From a virus: a DNA stretch of 27,453 bases. This document shows, piece after piece, positions 7,840 to 15,049 of the stretch; position 1 is the stretch's first letter; every line of letters starts with the position of its first letter. Made by a program: the position numbers and the translations under genes. The stretch lies in IMG/VR virus record IMGVR_UViG_3300021495_000015, positions 1 through 27,453 of that record; one strand, 5' to 3'. The notes under the pieces were generated by a model, which saw nothing but the letters and a program-made list of their open reading frames with translations, was not told the DNA's origin and did not search any database.

Positions 7840-9342
7840 ATGACTGACTATTCAACTATTATTCAAGAAACCCTTTCACTTGGAGAGGCCTTCCCTACTT
7901 CCATTTTATTTAATATTACAGATAATTTAACCTTTCAAGAGACCCTTTTAAGTATTCCCGAGTATAAGGGTAAAGTAATTAAATTACCAATTACTAAGTT
8001 ATATATTGATGGTGTAGAAAGGGGAATAAAGAGTTTTAACATTCGTAAGGATTTAAATGGCCATTCTGAAATATCAATTTCCACTTACGATACTACAATA
8101 CTTGAAGAGGATATTTTAAAATCCCTTACACTCACAATAACAGACCCAAGTGGGGGAGATACAATAACTCTTTTTGAGGGAGTGTTAATTAATATTGAAA
8201 ATGAAGACCCTAATAAAGTAATAAAATTAAAGGGTAGGGGTTTAGATTATTACCTTGAAAATGATTTATTTATTCAAGGTTCAGATACTGAAACTTTAAC
8301 GGGAGTTTTTGAGTATAATCAAATAAAAGCAAGTAGTATTGCCAATAGTATTCTAGAAGGAACTTCATTTACTTTAATTGAATGCCCAGAGGATAAAATA
8401 AGCTTAAAATTCGATTATGAAAAGAGGTTAAGGGCCTTACAATTAATAGCAGAAATACTTGATAAAATCCTTTGGATTGATAATAATAGGGGAGTTCATA
8501 TTGGGAGTAATTCGGGAGCATTTACCCTAGAGTATTTACTATCAAAAAGACTAGTTAAGAGTGGAGAGGAAACTTTTAATAAAATTATTGTAATTGGAGG
8601 TAATGATGGGCAAGGTAAAGTTCCAATTGCTATTGCAGAAGACCCTGATTTAATAGCTGACCAAGAGGTTAAAGCAAGGAAGTTTACAGTAACTCAAATA
8701 AGGGATAATGAAACAGCTTTATTATTAGCTAAAGCATACCTTAATGTGTATAAAACCGTAAATTATAATTTATCTGTAAGATTACCACCGAAGTTTAGGA
8801 GTTACTTAATTAATGTGGGAAACGTTATTTCCATTAATGAGGTGAATTATCTTATTTCCTCAGTAGATTTAAATAATAATGAGGTTACTCTAGAGGCCTC
8901 ACCTATAAGAAGTAGTGTAACTCTAGCAAATTATTTAGAAAGGCAAATAAATCAAATAGAAACTGCTTCTAACTCTAATACATTTTATAATGAAACTTCT
9001 ACACTTTTAACTGCTTACGAAGTGATAGACCTTGATACGGCCTATTATGGTGGTGGCACTCCTAAAACAATAGTAGCAAATAATGAGAATACTTATACTA
9101 TTCTTAACGTTATGCACTTCTTTATCCCAGATAATTTTACCCCTAAAGAAGGAGCTTTAAAACTTAGGTGGTTTGGTAATGAGGCCCCAGTAACATTTTA
9201 CATTATAGTAAACGGGGAAGTATATACCCCTACAAACGAGGGGACTTCTACTGATGGGGATACGCTTTATACGGTAACAATTGAGGTTTCTTCATTACAA
9301 ACTGGGTGGAATGATATTTATTTTGTTCAAGGAGAGAGTTAA
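7840..9342 (+). CDS. Baseplate hub/tail-tip protein (gp27/Tal-like)
   Basis: A 500-residue protein after the tape measure. The middle part includes I-S-I-S-T-Y-D, K-L-K-G-R-G-L-D-Y-Y-L-E-N and L-R-A-L-Q-L-I-A-E-I-L-D-K-I-L-W-I-D-N-N-R-G, the pattern of phage hub proteins related to T4 gp27, followed by I-I-V-I-G-G-N-D-G-Q-G. The C-terminal ~130 residues are beta-rich (F-Y-I-I-V-N-G-E-V-Y-T) and may be a carbohydrate-binding or fibre-attachment domain. Gene order (tape measure, tip, adsorption proteins) supports this. The start has GAGGGAGG six bases upstream. No peptidase or lysozyme motif is seen. Confidence 0.7.
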   Translation: MTDYSTIIQETLSLGEAFPTSILFNITDNLTFQETLLSIPEYKGKVIKLPITKLYIDGVERGIKSFNIRKDLNGHSEISISTYDTTILEEDILKSLTLTITDPSGGDTITLFEGVLINIENEDPNKVIKLKGRGLDYYLENDLFIQGSDTETLTGVFEYNQIKASSIANSILEGTSFTLIECPEDKISLKFDYEKRLRALQLIAEILDKILWIDNNRGVHIGSNSGAFTLEYLLSKRLVKSGEETFNKIIVIGGNDGQGKVPIAIAEDPDLIADQEVKARKFTVTQIRDNETALLLAKAYLNVYKTVNYNLSVRLPPKFRSYLINVGNVISINEVNYLISSVDLNNNEVTLEASPIRSSVTLANYLERQINQIETASNSNTFYNETSTLLTAYEVIDLDTAYYGGGTPKTIVANNENTYTILNVMHFFIPDNFTPKEGALKLRWFGNEAPVTFYIIVNGEVYTPTNEGTSTDGDTLYTVTIEVSSLQTGWNDIYFVQGES

Positions 9343-9343
9343 A

Positions 9344-10012
9344 ATGGTTAAACGATTAATAGCTAAATTAAAAATAAAAGGAGCATTAAAATCAATTCCT
9401 TATGAAGATATTATAATTGATACTCAGATACCAATATTAAATTGCGAGGTATGGGTTAAAGATGGGGGGGACACAAATGACCTTATCTTTGATTGCTCAG
9501 TCTTAAACGGGAGATATATACGAGATTACTTAGATGAAAACAGATACTCTAATGAATATTATCATCATCCTCAAATCAATTTCCCGGACTATTTGGAATT
9601 TAAACTTAATGCACACGGGTTAGATGCTGTTGCATCTCAATGTGGCTGGTCTATTGAGTTTTTCTTATTTGGCTTTGGAGATGAATATAATGGAACACCA
9701 ACGAAGGATTATGACACAGCTAAATTAAAAAATGGTATCGAATTTACAATGTGGAGTGCTACGTGTATGGGTGCAAAAGTGGAAATAAGAGAAGTCCAAA
9801 ATGGGGAGATAATTAATAGATATACGGTAGGGAATTGTGGAGAATTAACGACATTTTATTTTAAAATCCAGAAAAACGGGACAACTCACGATATTTACGC
9901 TGATGATACATTTATTGCTTCACTACAATTCCCCCCAACACCAAAAGTATTCTTATACGCACATTTAGATAAATTAAGCTATATTAAGGTGTATGATATT
10001 CTAAATGAATAA
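9344..10012 (+). CDS. Candidate receptor-binding tail protein A (shared N-terminal anchor)
   Basis: A 222-residue protein. Its first ~25 residues (M-V-K-R-L-I-A-K-L... G-A-L-K-S-I-P-Y-E-D-I-I) match the start of the next gene's product, while the rest differs. The remainder is beta-rich and ends F-Y-F-K-I-Q-K-N-G-T, then F-I-A-S-L-Q-F and K-V-F-L-Y-A-H-L, resembling a concanavalin/LamG-type jelly roll that could bind cell-surface sugar; this is inference. ATG 9344 is chosen because AAGGAGAG lies just upstream and it follows the previous stop directly; the TTG at 9281 is a spurious extension. Codon choice differs from neighbours, suggesting exchange with other viruses or a host. Confidence 0.6.
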   Translation: MVKRLIAKLKIKGALKSIPYEDIIIDTQIPILNCEVWVKDGGDTNDLIFDCSVLNGRYIRDYLDENRYSNEYYHHPQINFPDYLEFKLNAHGLDAVASQCGWSIEFFLFGFGDEYNGTPTKDYDTAKLKNGIEFTMWSATCMGAKVEIREVQNGEIINRYTVGNCGELTTFYFKIQKNGTTHDIYADDTFIASLQFPPTPKVFLYAHLDKLSYIKVYDILNE

Positions 10013-10025
10013 TAAAGGTGGTAAA

Positions 10026-11384
10026 ATGGTCAAGAGGATAATCGCTGAATTAATCAGTAGCGGAACGTTAAAAGATATTCCAGAAGAAAATATAATAAAA
10101 CCAATAAATTATTTATCCTCTCTTCAAGACCAGATAGGATTTACTGAAACATTAGATACTTCAGTTACTCATTGGAGTGAGTATGCAATATCATATCGTT
10201 TGAAATTAACTGACAGCTATATAGAGCCAACTGCTGTTGCTATATTGCCAAGTGGGGATATTATTATAGCTGGATGTCCAAATAATGCAAGTTCACCTAC
10301 TTGGGTTGCACAAGTTAAACATGATGCTACAATAGTATGGTCAAAAAAATATTCTGGTGTTGGAGATGTTGCAAAAAATATAGCAATTAATGGAACAGAT
10401 ATTATTCTAGTAGGCAATAATTTGATGTGCCTTGATGAATATGGAAACGTAAAATGGGCAAAAAATGTAGCAGGAAACGATGTGGCAATAACCCCAACTG
10501 GAAAGATTTATGTTGCTAGAGAATATGGTAGTGGAGAACCAGCAGTTATTAAATTAGATTCAAATGGAAACTTCTTATGGGCAAGATACATAAATACTCC
10601 AGATTCGGATTATGCTAGAGTTGTAGGAGTATGTGGGGAAGATGTAATTTTAGGTGTTGAGTCATTTTCATTAGGTGATGAATGGACTTCAGGTGGAGGG
10701 AGTATTACCTGTCTTTACAGATTTAATGAGAATGGCAATGTAGTATGGGGAATGGCGTATGCTTTCGCTGACAGTTGGCCTATCGCAATAGAATCATTAG
10801 ATTCAAATATTTATGTCGTAAACGTAGTTAATACTGTAAAGTGTTGGGTTATGAAAATCAAGGATATAGATGGAGGAGTAGTATGGTCAAAGAAACTTAC
10901 GGGAGAGTATGATTATCAACCTAAAGGTACAGGTGTTACTTCAGATGGAATTACAGTTGCTGGCAACGTTTGGAATGATGCAATAGTATCAGGCCGTTGG
11001 CAAGATGACGGATGGGTTGCTTATATAGACTTAGATGGAAATTTGAAATGGGCATTAGACTGGGGGAATATTAATTATGCTACTAGTGATACTGATTGGA
11101 TTAATGACGCAATACCAATAGTAGGAACAGGGTTAATTACTGCGGTTGGATGGGCACGGAGTTATAGTTATTCCTACCCAACAGCTCTCATTATAATTAC
11201 AAAAAGTGGTTATAATTCTTCTTCTTATGCAAGAGAATCAACAATACAACCAAATGATGCAATACCAGAAGTGCATGATATCACTAACTGGGGGTATTCA
11301 TATAATAGTTTTTCATTATCTCCCTCAGATATATCGGTTACAGTAAATGATGAGGTAGTTACACAAGTTGATATTATATTATAA
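10026..11384 (+). CDS. Candidate receptor-binding tail protein B: shared anchor plus beta-propeller
   Basis: A 452-residue protein. Residues 1-25 (M-V-K-R-I-I-A-E-L... G-T-L-K-D-I-P-E-E-N-I-I) resemble the start of the upstream product. The main body contains at least six repeats of the form (D/N)G-N-x-x-W-A-(K/R), e.g. G-N-V-K-W-A-K, G-N-F-L-W-A-R, G-N-V-V-W-G-M, G-N-L-K-W-A-L, spaced about 45-60 residues apart, indicating a PQQ/WD-like beta-propeller. This suggests a tail-tip protein that binds the host surface. ATG 10026 is preferred (AAAGGTGG four to five bases upstream) over 10005. The only GTAC I noticed in the window (10,927) lies here, and the codon use differs from neighbours, so recent acquisition is likely. 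Confidence 0.65.
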   Translation: MVKRIIAELISSGTLKDIPEENIIKPINYLSSLQDQIGFTETLDTSVTHWSEYAISYRLKLTDSYIEPTAVAILPSGDIIIAGCPNNASSPTWVAQVKHDATIVWSKKYSGVGDVAKNIAINGTDIILVGNNLMCLDEYGNVKWAKNVAGNDVAITPTGKIYVAREYGSGEPAVIKLDSNGNFLWARYINTPDSDYARVVGVCGEDVILGVESFSLGDEWTSGGGSITCLYRFNENGNVVWGMAYAFADSWPIAIESLDSNIYVVNVVNTVKCWVMKIKDIDGGVVWSKKLTGEYDYQPKGTGVTSDGITVAGNVWNDAIVSGRWQDDGWVAYIDLDGNLKWALDWGNINYATSDTDWINDAIPIVGTGLITAVGWARSYSYSYPTALIIITKSGYNSSSYARESTIQPNDAIPEVHDITNWGYSYNSFSLSPSDISVTVNDEVVTQVDIIL

Positions 11385-11396
11385 TGGAGGGTAATA

Positions 11397-11672
11397 ATGA
11401 AAGAGCAATTAACAAAACGATGGAAACCCCGGTTAATTTTTTGGATAATAGGCCTTTTTATTTTCCTTATTTTATTAAAGCAGGATTTAATTTGGGCCTT
11501 ACTTTGGGTAACTCCCTTTATCCTTATTGATGAAAAAATAAAAGAAGGCTATTATTTTAATATAAAAGAAGTATTAACGCCTGTAACTCATGAGTTTCTT
11601 ATTTTAATCACGGTTATTTTAAGTATAATCATAGTTTTTGTGAAAAAAATAAGCAGGAGGGAGAAAAAGTGA
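11397..11672 (+). CDS. Small membrane protein, three predicted membrane segments
   Basis: A 91-residue hydrophobic protein with segments at about 13-27 (L-I-F-W-I-I-G-L-F-I-F-L-I-L-L), 31-43 (L-I-W-A-L-L-W-V-T-P-F-I-L) and 65-84 (F-L-I-L-I-T-V-I-L-S-I-I-I-V-F-V), ending in a basic tail (K-K-I-S-R-R-E-K-K). It is the second-last gene of the structural operon, overlapping the next small membrane gene by four bases (GTGA). Such pairs at the end of a late operon are often holin and partner, but nothing in the sequence proves lysis. GGAGG lies just upstream of the ATG. Confidence 0.6.
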   Translation: MKEQLTKRWKPRLIFWIIGLFIFLILLKQDLIWALLWVTPFILIDEKIKEGYYFNIKEVLTPVTHEFLILITVILSIIIVFVKKISRREKK

Positions 11673-11833
11673 TTTTTCCAAATTTAGACGATAAAGATTT
11701 AGCTATGATTTGCTTAACTATTCTAGGGACATTATTAATGGTTTATTTAGGTAAGGACGCTTTAAGAATTCTTGAATTAATAGTAGTTGGTATTTTAGCT
11801 TTAGCTGGGGAAAGGCGAGTAAAGGGTGAGTAA
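11669..11833 (+). CDS. Very small holin-like membrane protein
   Basis: A 54-residue protein read from GTG at 11,669, with AGGAGGGAG eight bases upstream and a GTGA overlap with the previous stop. It has two hydrophobic segments, A-M-I-C-L-T-I-L-G-T-L-L-M-V-Y-L and I-L-E-L-I-V-V-G-I-L-A-L-A, separated by a short G-K-D-A-L-R loop, and a charged C-terminus (G-E-R-R-V-K-G-E). Size and layout match small two-helix holin-type proteins. It is the last rightward gene before a palindrome-rich intergenic region, consistent with the end of a late operon. No endolysin is visible in the window. Confidence 0.65.
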   Translation: MIFPNLDDKDLAMICLTILGTLLMVYLGKDALRILELIVVGILALAGERRVKGE

Positions 11834-11997
11834 TGTATCAATAAGCTAAACGTTTTTATAAAAACATTTGGAAATTTGACACTATTTTAGATATAAGTGT
11901 AGTTATATCTAAAATAATTTTCTATCTACAAAATCAATAACTGTTTAAAAATTATAAATTGATTTATAAAACAATTGCTAAAAATTAGACAAAAAAG
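11834..11997. terminator. Convergent intergenic region with three palindromes
   Basis: This 164-bp region separates the rightward structural operon from the leftward cluster. It holds GTTTTTATAAAAAC at 11,852-11,865; a perfect 14-bp stem at 11,883-11,896 and 11,903-11,916 (ATTTTAGATATAA, loop GTGTAG); and TTATAAAT-TG-ATTTATAA at 11,952-11,969. The middle hairpin, flanked by AT-rich tracts on both sides, would suit a bidirectional terminator. Other roles (protein-binding sites, origin) cannot be excluded. Confidence 0.5.
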
Positions 11998-12225
11998 TTA
12001 CTCCTTACTTATCCACTCTTCAATAAACTCTTCCCCAATTTTACTCATTAATTTATCCTCAATTTCTTGTGCTTTTAATACACCTTCAATTATTTTTAAA
12101 AACCAATCATTCTGCTCCCCATCTGGAAAGAATTTAAGAACACCCCCATATTTTTCAAAAAGTTTATTAAAAGTAGTTATATCCTCTTGTGTAACATCAG
12201 TAATTACAGTATAAACTACCTTCAT
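11998..12225 (-). CDS. Hypothetical protein, 75 aa, end of first leftward operon
   Basis: I do not recognise this protein. It is acidic, begins M-K-V-V-Y-T-V-I-T-D-V-T and seems to have a short beta-strand start followed by helices (T-F-N-K-L-F-E-K-Y, then I-E-G-V-L-K-A-Q-E-I-E-D-K-L). GAGGGGTG lies just before the ATG. A weak hairpin and T-run separate it from the gene upstream, so it may be partly uncoupled from it. It is the last gene of the ligase operon. Confidence 0.6.
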   Translation of the reverse strand: MKVVYTVITDVTQEDITTFNKLFEKYGGVLKFFPDGEQNDWFLKIIEGVLKAQEIEDKLMSKIGEEFIEEWISKE

Positions 12226-12253
12226 TTTACACCCCTCTAAAAAAATAAATAAT

Positions 12254-12270
12254 TAACCCCTTAAAGGGTT
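12254..12270 (-). terminator. Weak hairpin plus T-rich tract between small leftward genes
   Basis: Read on the minus strand, AACCC and GGGTT arms flank a six-base loop and are followed by a T-rich stretch (TTATTTATTTTTTT) just before the ribosome binding site of the last gene in the operon. It could attenuate transcription into that gene. Confidence 0.35.
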
Positions 12271-12274
12271 TACT

Positions 12275-12288
12275 ATTAAGGCCTTAAT
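12275..12288. repeat. 14-bp perfect palindrome ATTAAGGCCTTAAT, copy 1
   Basis: The palindrome covers the stop codon of the 12,284-12,457 gene. The same 14 bases, extended to ATTAAGGCCTTAATCCTTATC on one side, recur at 14,064-14,077 over the stop codon of another leftward gene. Role unknown. Confidence 0.6.
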
Positions 12289-12457
12289 CCTTATCATCAT
12301 CCTTTTTTTCTATCTCAAAGTAGTCAATTTTAACTATAGTTCCATCTTCAAAAGTTAATATTGTCCAATCATACGTTTCTGTAACTTTAACTACTTTTTT
12401 GCCAATAACACTTTTTAATTTGTTAATGTCCAGTATAGGTGTGTTCTCTCCAGACAA
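12284..12457 (-). CDS. Hypothetical small protein, 57 aa, TTG start
   Basis: Read from TTG at 12,457, this 57-residue frame begins M-S-G-E-N-T-P-I-L-D and runs I-G-K-K-V-V-K-V-T-E then W-T-I-L-T-F-E-D-G-T-I-V-K-I-D-Y, a compact beta-barrel or SH3-like pattern, ending in acidic K-K-D-D-D-K-D. A near-perfect Shine-Dalgarno sequence, GGAGGTGAT, lies about five bases before the TTG, and its first codon directly follows the stop of the ligase gene, so the two are translated together. No family is recognised. Confidence 0.65.
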   Translation of the reverse strand: MSGENTPILDINKLKSVIGKKVVKVTETYDWTILTFEDGTIVKIDYFEIEKKDDDKD

Positions 12458-13366
12458 CTATATCACCTCCTTTACTACACTTAAATAAAGTCTATAAGCA
12501 GGTTTAGGTAAAAGTTTATTATATTCCTCTTTAACTTCTTTAGCAATTTCTTTCATAGCAATATTGGGGTTAAGGAACTCTTCTTCAGAAAGTTTAAGCT
12601 TTATTTTATTAATTACTTCTAAAACTTCTACTTTAGTAGCTATATTCTCTTTATTTCGCTTCTGCTTCTTTTTAAGTCCTTTCTTATAGAAAAACTGCTC
12701 ATGAGTAGAAAAGTTAAAGTGAATAGGTTTAATTTTACCTCTTAATAAAATTTCACTATCACAGCCAATAGCTTTTATAACGAACCCCTCATAATCTCTT
12801 ATCCAAGCTAACCATGATAAATATTTCATTGTTTCCTTACCCTCCCCATCTTTAAACCAAGAAGGAGAAAGCGTTTCCTGTATTTCGCCTCCATTAATAG
12901 CCCATATATAATTATTAACCTGAAATGGATAAAAATTCTTAACATCATTATCCCAATATTCGAAAATTATAAAATTACTTGCTTGTGTAATTGGTGTGTA
13001 AGGTGCTTTTAACTTTCCACTTATAAGTTCACCAACTATATAAGAACCATTACCCCAATTTTCATAGAAATACTGTATTTGTCCTATTAAATAAGGATTA
13101 TTCTCTAATGCTTCTTTAAAGAGATTAAAAAACCTCTTTCTAGCATTTTCATTGCGGGTTAGCACATAAATTTTCCCATCCCATTTAACTAATCTAAGGT
13201 TTACCCCATCATACTTTCGTTCTATTATAATATAAAAATAAATATTTTGTTTAATTTTATTAAATTCTTTTAAAAATTGGGCATAATTAATAATTCTAGG
13301 GTAAGGCCTAACTTGTGGTGGGATTAACTCATTACTAAATGTAAGGCCATTTATCCCAAATTCCAT
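12458..13366 (-). CDS. ATP-dependent RNA ligase-like nucleotidyltransferase (Rnl3-like)
   Basis: A protein of about 302 residues with the covalent nucleotidyltransferase motifs in order: motif I K-Y-D-G-V-N-L-R-L with the AMP-accepting lysine at about 51, motif III V-G-E-L-I-S-G near 111-117, IIIa F-I-I-F-E-Y-W near 132-138, motif IV E-G-F-V-I-K near 193-198, motif V K-I-K-P near 211-214. The K-x-D-G-x-N-x-R form of motif I, the A-P-Y-T-P after motif III and the helical C-terminal part resemble archaeal Rnl3-type RNA ligases more than replicative DNA ligases. It would seal RNA ends, perhaps repairing RNA cut by host nucleases (inference). ATG 13366 has GAGG nine bases upstream; ATG 13375 is possible. 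It overlaps the upstream gene by 32 bases. Confidence 0.8.
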   Translation of the reverse strand: MEFGINGLTFSNELIPPQVRPYPRIINYAQFLKEFNKIKQNIYFYIIIERKYDGVNLRLVKWDGKIYVLTRNENARKRFFNLFKEALENNPYLIGQIQYFYENWGNGSYIVGELISGKLKAPYTPITQASNFIIFEYWDNDVKNFYPFQVNNYIWAINGGEIQETLSPSWFKDGEGKETMKYLSWLAWIRDYEGFVIKAIGCDSEILLRGKIKPIHFNFSTHEQFFYKKGLKKKQKRNKENIATKVEVLEVINKIKLKLSEEEFLNPNIAMKEIAKEVKEEYNKLLPKPAYRLYLSVVKEVI

Positions 13367-13661
13367 CCTTACCATCCTCTAATTCTTTTTTTAATTGTCT
13401 TTGATATGCTAAGTATAATTTTCCTAAAATATAAAATGAATGTGGAGCTTTAATAACCCCACCCCAATTAAATAATATTTTGGAGTGAGGAATAAGGTAA
13501 TTAATAGTAATATTTACCCAATTATAATTAAAGTAAACTTCTATTTTATAACCAGCCCCTACTTCCTCAATAAGTCTTGCTTCTACCCACTTACATTCCT
13601 TTACTTCTGGGAAAAGTTCTAAAGTGTAGCCATGCCACTCATAAGGGTTATATTCTTTCAT
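13335..13661 (-). CDS. Hypothetical protein, 108 aa, first gene of ligase operon
   Basis: No family recognised. The protein is aromatic-rich (M-K-E-Y-N-P-Y-E-W-H-G-Y-T-L-E-L-F-P at the start, W-D-K-W-P-Y-I at the end) with a likely beta-rich middle (Y-K-I-E-V-Y-F-N-Y-N-W-V-N-I-T-I-N-Y-L-I). AAGGAGG lies about eight bases before the ATG. It is directly preceded by promoter cassette copy 1 and overlaps the RNA ligase start, so the two are probably made together and may act together. Confidence 0.7.
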   Translation of the reverse strand: MKEYNPYEWHGYTLELFPEVKECKWVEARLIEEVGAGYKIEVYFNYNWVNITINYLIPHSKILFNWGGVIKAPHSFYILGKLYLAYQRQLKKELEDGKDGIWDKWPYI

Positions 13662-13675
13662 TTTTTTAACCTCCT

Positions 13676-13800
13676 TAAATTCCTTTAATTATAAATAAGT
13701 CTTAAATTATATAAACTTTTCTATTATAGTAAAGAATTATCAATAATGTAATAATGTTAATAAATAACTAATTAACTAAAAAATTAAGAAAAGTAAACTA
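13676..13800 (-). promoter_or_regulatory. Repeated promoter cassette, copy 1
   Basis: Reading leftward, the cassette has an AT-rich upstream half (with AGTTAATTAGTTATTTATTA), then CTTTACTATAATAG, a BRE-like GAAAAG, the TATA box TTTATATAA (about 13,707-13,716), and a short leader ending in TTTAAGGAGG. The same order recurs at four other places. Copy 1 drives the ligase operon. It is closest to copy 2 (both AAAGAATTATCAATAAT on the plus strand). Confidence 0.85.
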
Positions 13801-13810
13801 AAATAAAAAC

Positions 13811-14047
13811 TTATAAAAAACATAAACCCCAGCCGAATTCAAATAAATAGCCTACTAAAATACCCTGATAAACTGCATTCTCAAATGTATAAACTTCCAC
13901 GAAATCAGCCTCTCCCAAATTTACTTGCTTTTGTATTTCTTCTTTAGTTAATTCATTAATTAAAATTAACTCTTTTCTAATAGTCTTAACTGTTTTATGG
14001 CCATTGAATAATGTATTCTTTATATAATGCAATTCTATAACTGCCAT
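13811..14047 (-). CDS. Hypothetical protein, 78 aa
   Basis: No family recognised. It begins M-A-V-I-E-L-H-Y-I-K-N-T-L-F-N-G and ends in a hydrophobic, glycine-rich stretch (G-I-L-V-G-Y-L-F-E-F-G-W-G-L-C-F-L), which could be a strand pair rather than a membrane helix. GGTG lies about eight to nine bases before the ATG. It is the second gene of the copy-2 operon, 25 bases after the previous stop. Confidence 0.6.
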   Translation of the reverse strand: MAVIELHYIKNTLFNGHKTVKTIRKELILINELTKEEIQKQVNLGEADFVEVYTFENAVYQGILVGYLFEFGWGLCFL

Positions 14048-14063
14048 TTTTGTTTCACCGCTA

Positions 14064-14077
14064 ATTAAGGCCTTAAT
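14064..14077. repeat. 14-bp perfect palindrome ATTAAGGCCTTAAT, copy 2
   Basis: Identical to 12,275-12,288 and again placed over the stop codon of the upstream leftward gene (14,073-14,330) and ahead of the next gene. Both genes also end in an acidic K-D-D-D-K-D or K-G-D-K-D tail encoded by the shared bases. Confidence 0.6.
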
Positions 14078-14330
14078 CCTTATCCCCTTTTAACTCTTCT
14101 TTAATTAATTCTGTTGGAGGTTCTGCATTAAATAAAATTACAACTCCTTCTTCTACATCAGAAGTTAATTCAAACCTAAAACAAAAAGCTAAAGTTGCCT
14201 TCTCCCCCGGTTTTAAATTTTGTAATTGCTCAGTTAAATAGGGCCATGCTCTTCTAAGATTAACCCCAACTTTTTCTATAATATATGTTGGAAGTAAATC
14301 CAACTTATCTTTACCAAATTTATACTCCAT
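14073..14330 (-). CDS. Hypothetical protein, 85 aa, first gene of copy-2 operon
   Basis: No family recognised. It starts M-E-Y-K-F-G-K-D-K-L-D-L-L-P and has a helix-like N-terminal half (V-G-V-N-L-R-R-A-W-P-Y-L-T-E-Q-L) followed by a strand-rich half (K-A-T-L-A-F-C-F-R-F-E-L-T and G-V-V-I-L-F-N-A), with a charged end. AAGGAGGAGG precedes the ATG. It is directly downstream of promoter cassette copy 2. Confidence 0.65.
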   Translation of the reverse strand: MEYKFGKDKLDLLPTYIIEKVGVNLRRAWPYLTEQLQNLKPGEKATLAFCFRFELTSDVEEGVVILFNAEPPTELIKEELKGDKD

Positions 14331-14342
14331 TTTTATCCTCCT

Positions 14343-14466
14343 CCTTAAATTCCTTTAATAATAAATAGGCTTTAAATTATATAAACTTTTCTATTATAGT
14401 AAAGAATTATCAATAATATACTAACATTAATAAATAACTAATTGATTAAAAAGTTAAAGAAAAGTA
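14343..14466 (-). promoter_or_regulatory. Repeated promoter cassette, copy 2
   Basis: Near-identical to copy 1 through the TATA box (TTTATATAATTTAA read leftward; about 14,377-14,390) and the upstream CTTTACTATAATAGAAAAG. The outer half again contains the TTAGTTATTTATTAA block. It drives the two-gene unit at 13,811-14,330. Confidence 0.85.
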
Positions 14467-14470
14467 AAGT

Positions 14471-14794
14471 TTAACTTATATGGTTACTCCAACCAATTAA
14501 CCAAGTTATATACTCATCTAAATCTATAAGTTCCAGTTCTAAAAGAGTTTTTACTGAAACAGCTTCCCTTCTTTCCTTTTTAGGTTTAAAACTATCCTTA
14601 ATAATTTTATCCGTTTCTTTTATTAATTTTTGGACTACCCCAATAAAATCATCTAAAACTTTTACTGTTTCTTCTGTTTCTGCTATTGACTCGTGTAACC
14701 CCATTTTTCCCTTAGTAGCTACTAAAATTGCATGCTTATATTCTGGTGTTTTCCTAAATTCATATAATTTCTTTTCAATTTCTCTAACTTCCAT
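14471..14794 (-). CDS. Hypothetical helical protein, 107 aa
   Basis: No family recognised. The protein is largely helical and charged (E-V-R-E-I-E-K-K-L-Y-E-F-R-K, V-L-D-D-F-I-G-V-V-Q-K-L-I-K-E-T) with a tail ending Y-I-T-W-L-I-G-W-S-N-H-I-S. AGGAGG lies eight to nine bases before the ATG. Second gene of the copy-3 operon, 12 bases after the previous stop. It could be an adaptor or inhibitor protein, but nothing specific can be read from it. Confidence 0.65.
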   Translation of the reverse strand: MEVREIEKKLYEFRKTPEYKHAILVATKGKMGLHESIAETEETVKVLDDFIGVVQKLIKETDKIIKDSFKPKKERREAVSVKTLLELELIDLDEYITWLIGWSNHIS

Positions 14795-14806
14795 TTTTGT
14801 TACCTC

Positions 14807-15034
14807 CTAAAAAAACCCTTCCTTTGGTTTTGAATTTAAAACTGCATCTATATCCCCATCAGGAAGTTCTTGGTAACTTCCCTCTAGGAATTTCCAAATC
14901 TCATACCTATTCTTCTGTAAGTTCATTACTTCGGCCTTACTCTTTACCCTAACTCTAGTTTTTTGTAGAAGGTTACTTTGAGGGGCAACCTCTACTAAAA
15001 ACCCTTTAAAATCCTTTTCTTCTTCTTTTATCAT
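14807..15034 (-). CDS. Hypothetical protein, 75 aa, first gene of copy-3 operon
   Basis: No family recognised. Charged protein beginning M-I-K-E-E-E-K-D-F-K-G-F-L-V-E-V-A-P with a basic middle (R-V-R-V-K-S-K-A-E-V) and a C-terminal acidic part (E-L-P-D-G-D-I-D-A-V-L). AAGGAGG precedes the ATG, and promoter cassette copy 3 lies immediately upstream. Confidence 0.65.
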   Translation of the reverse strand: MIKEEEKDFKGFLVEVAPQSNLLQKTRVRVKSKAEVMNLQKNRYEIWKFLEGSYQELPDGDIDAVLNSKPKEGFF

Positions 15035-15049
15035 TTTTTTAACCTCCTT

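Noticed and set aside
7622-7855. Leftward frame opposite the tape-measure end
   Set aside because: Antisense shadow of two well-supported rightward genes.
11975-12214. Rightward frame opposite the 11,998-12,225 gene
   Set aside because: The leftward frame has a clear GAGGGGTG site and operon context; this one has none.
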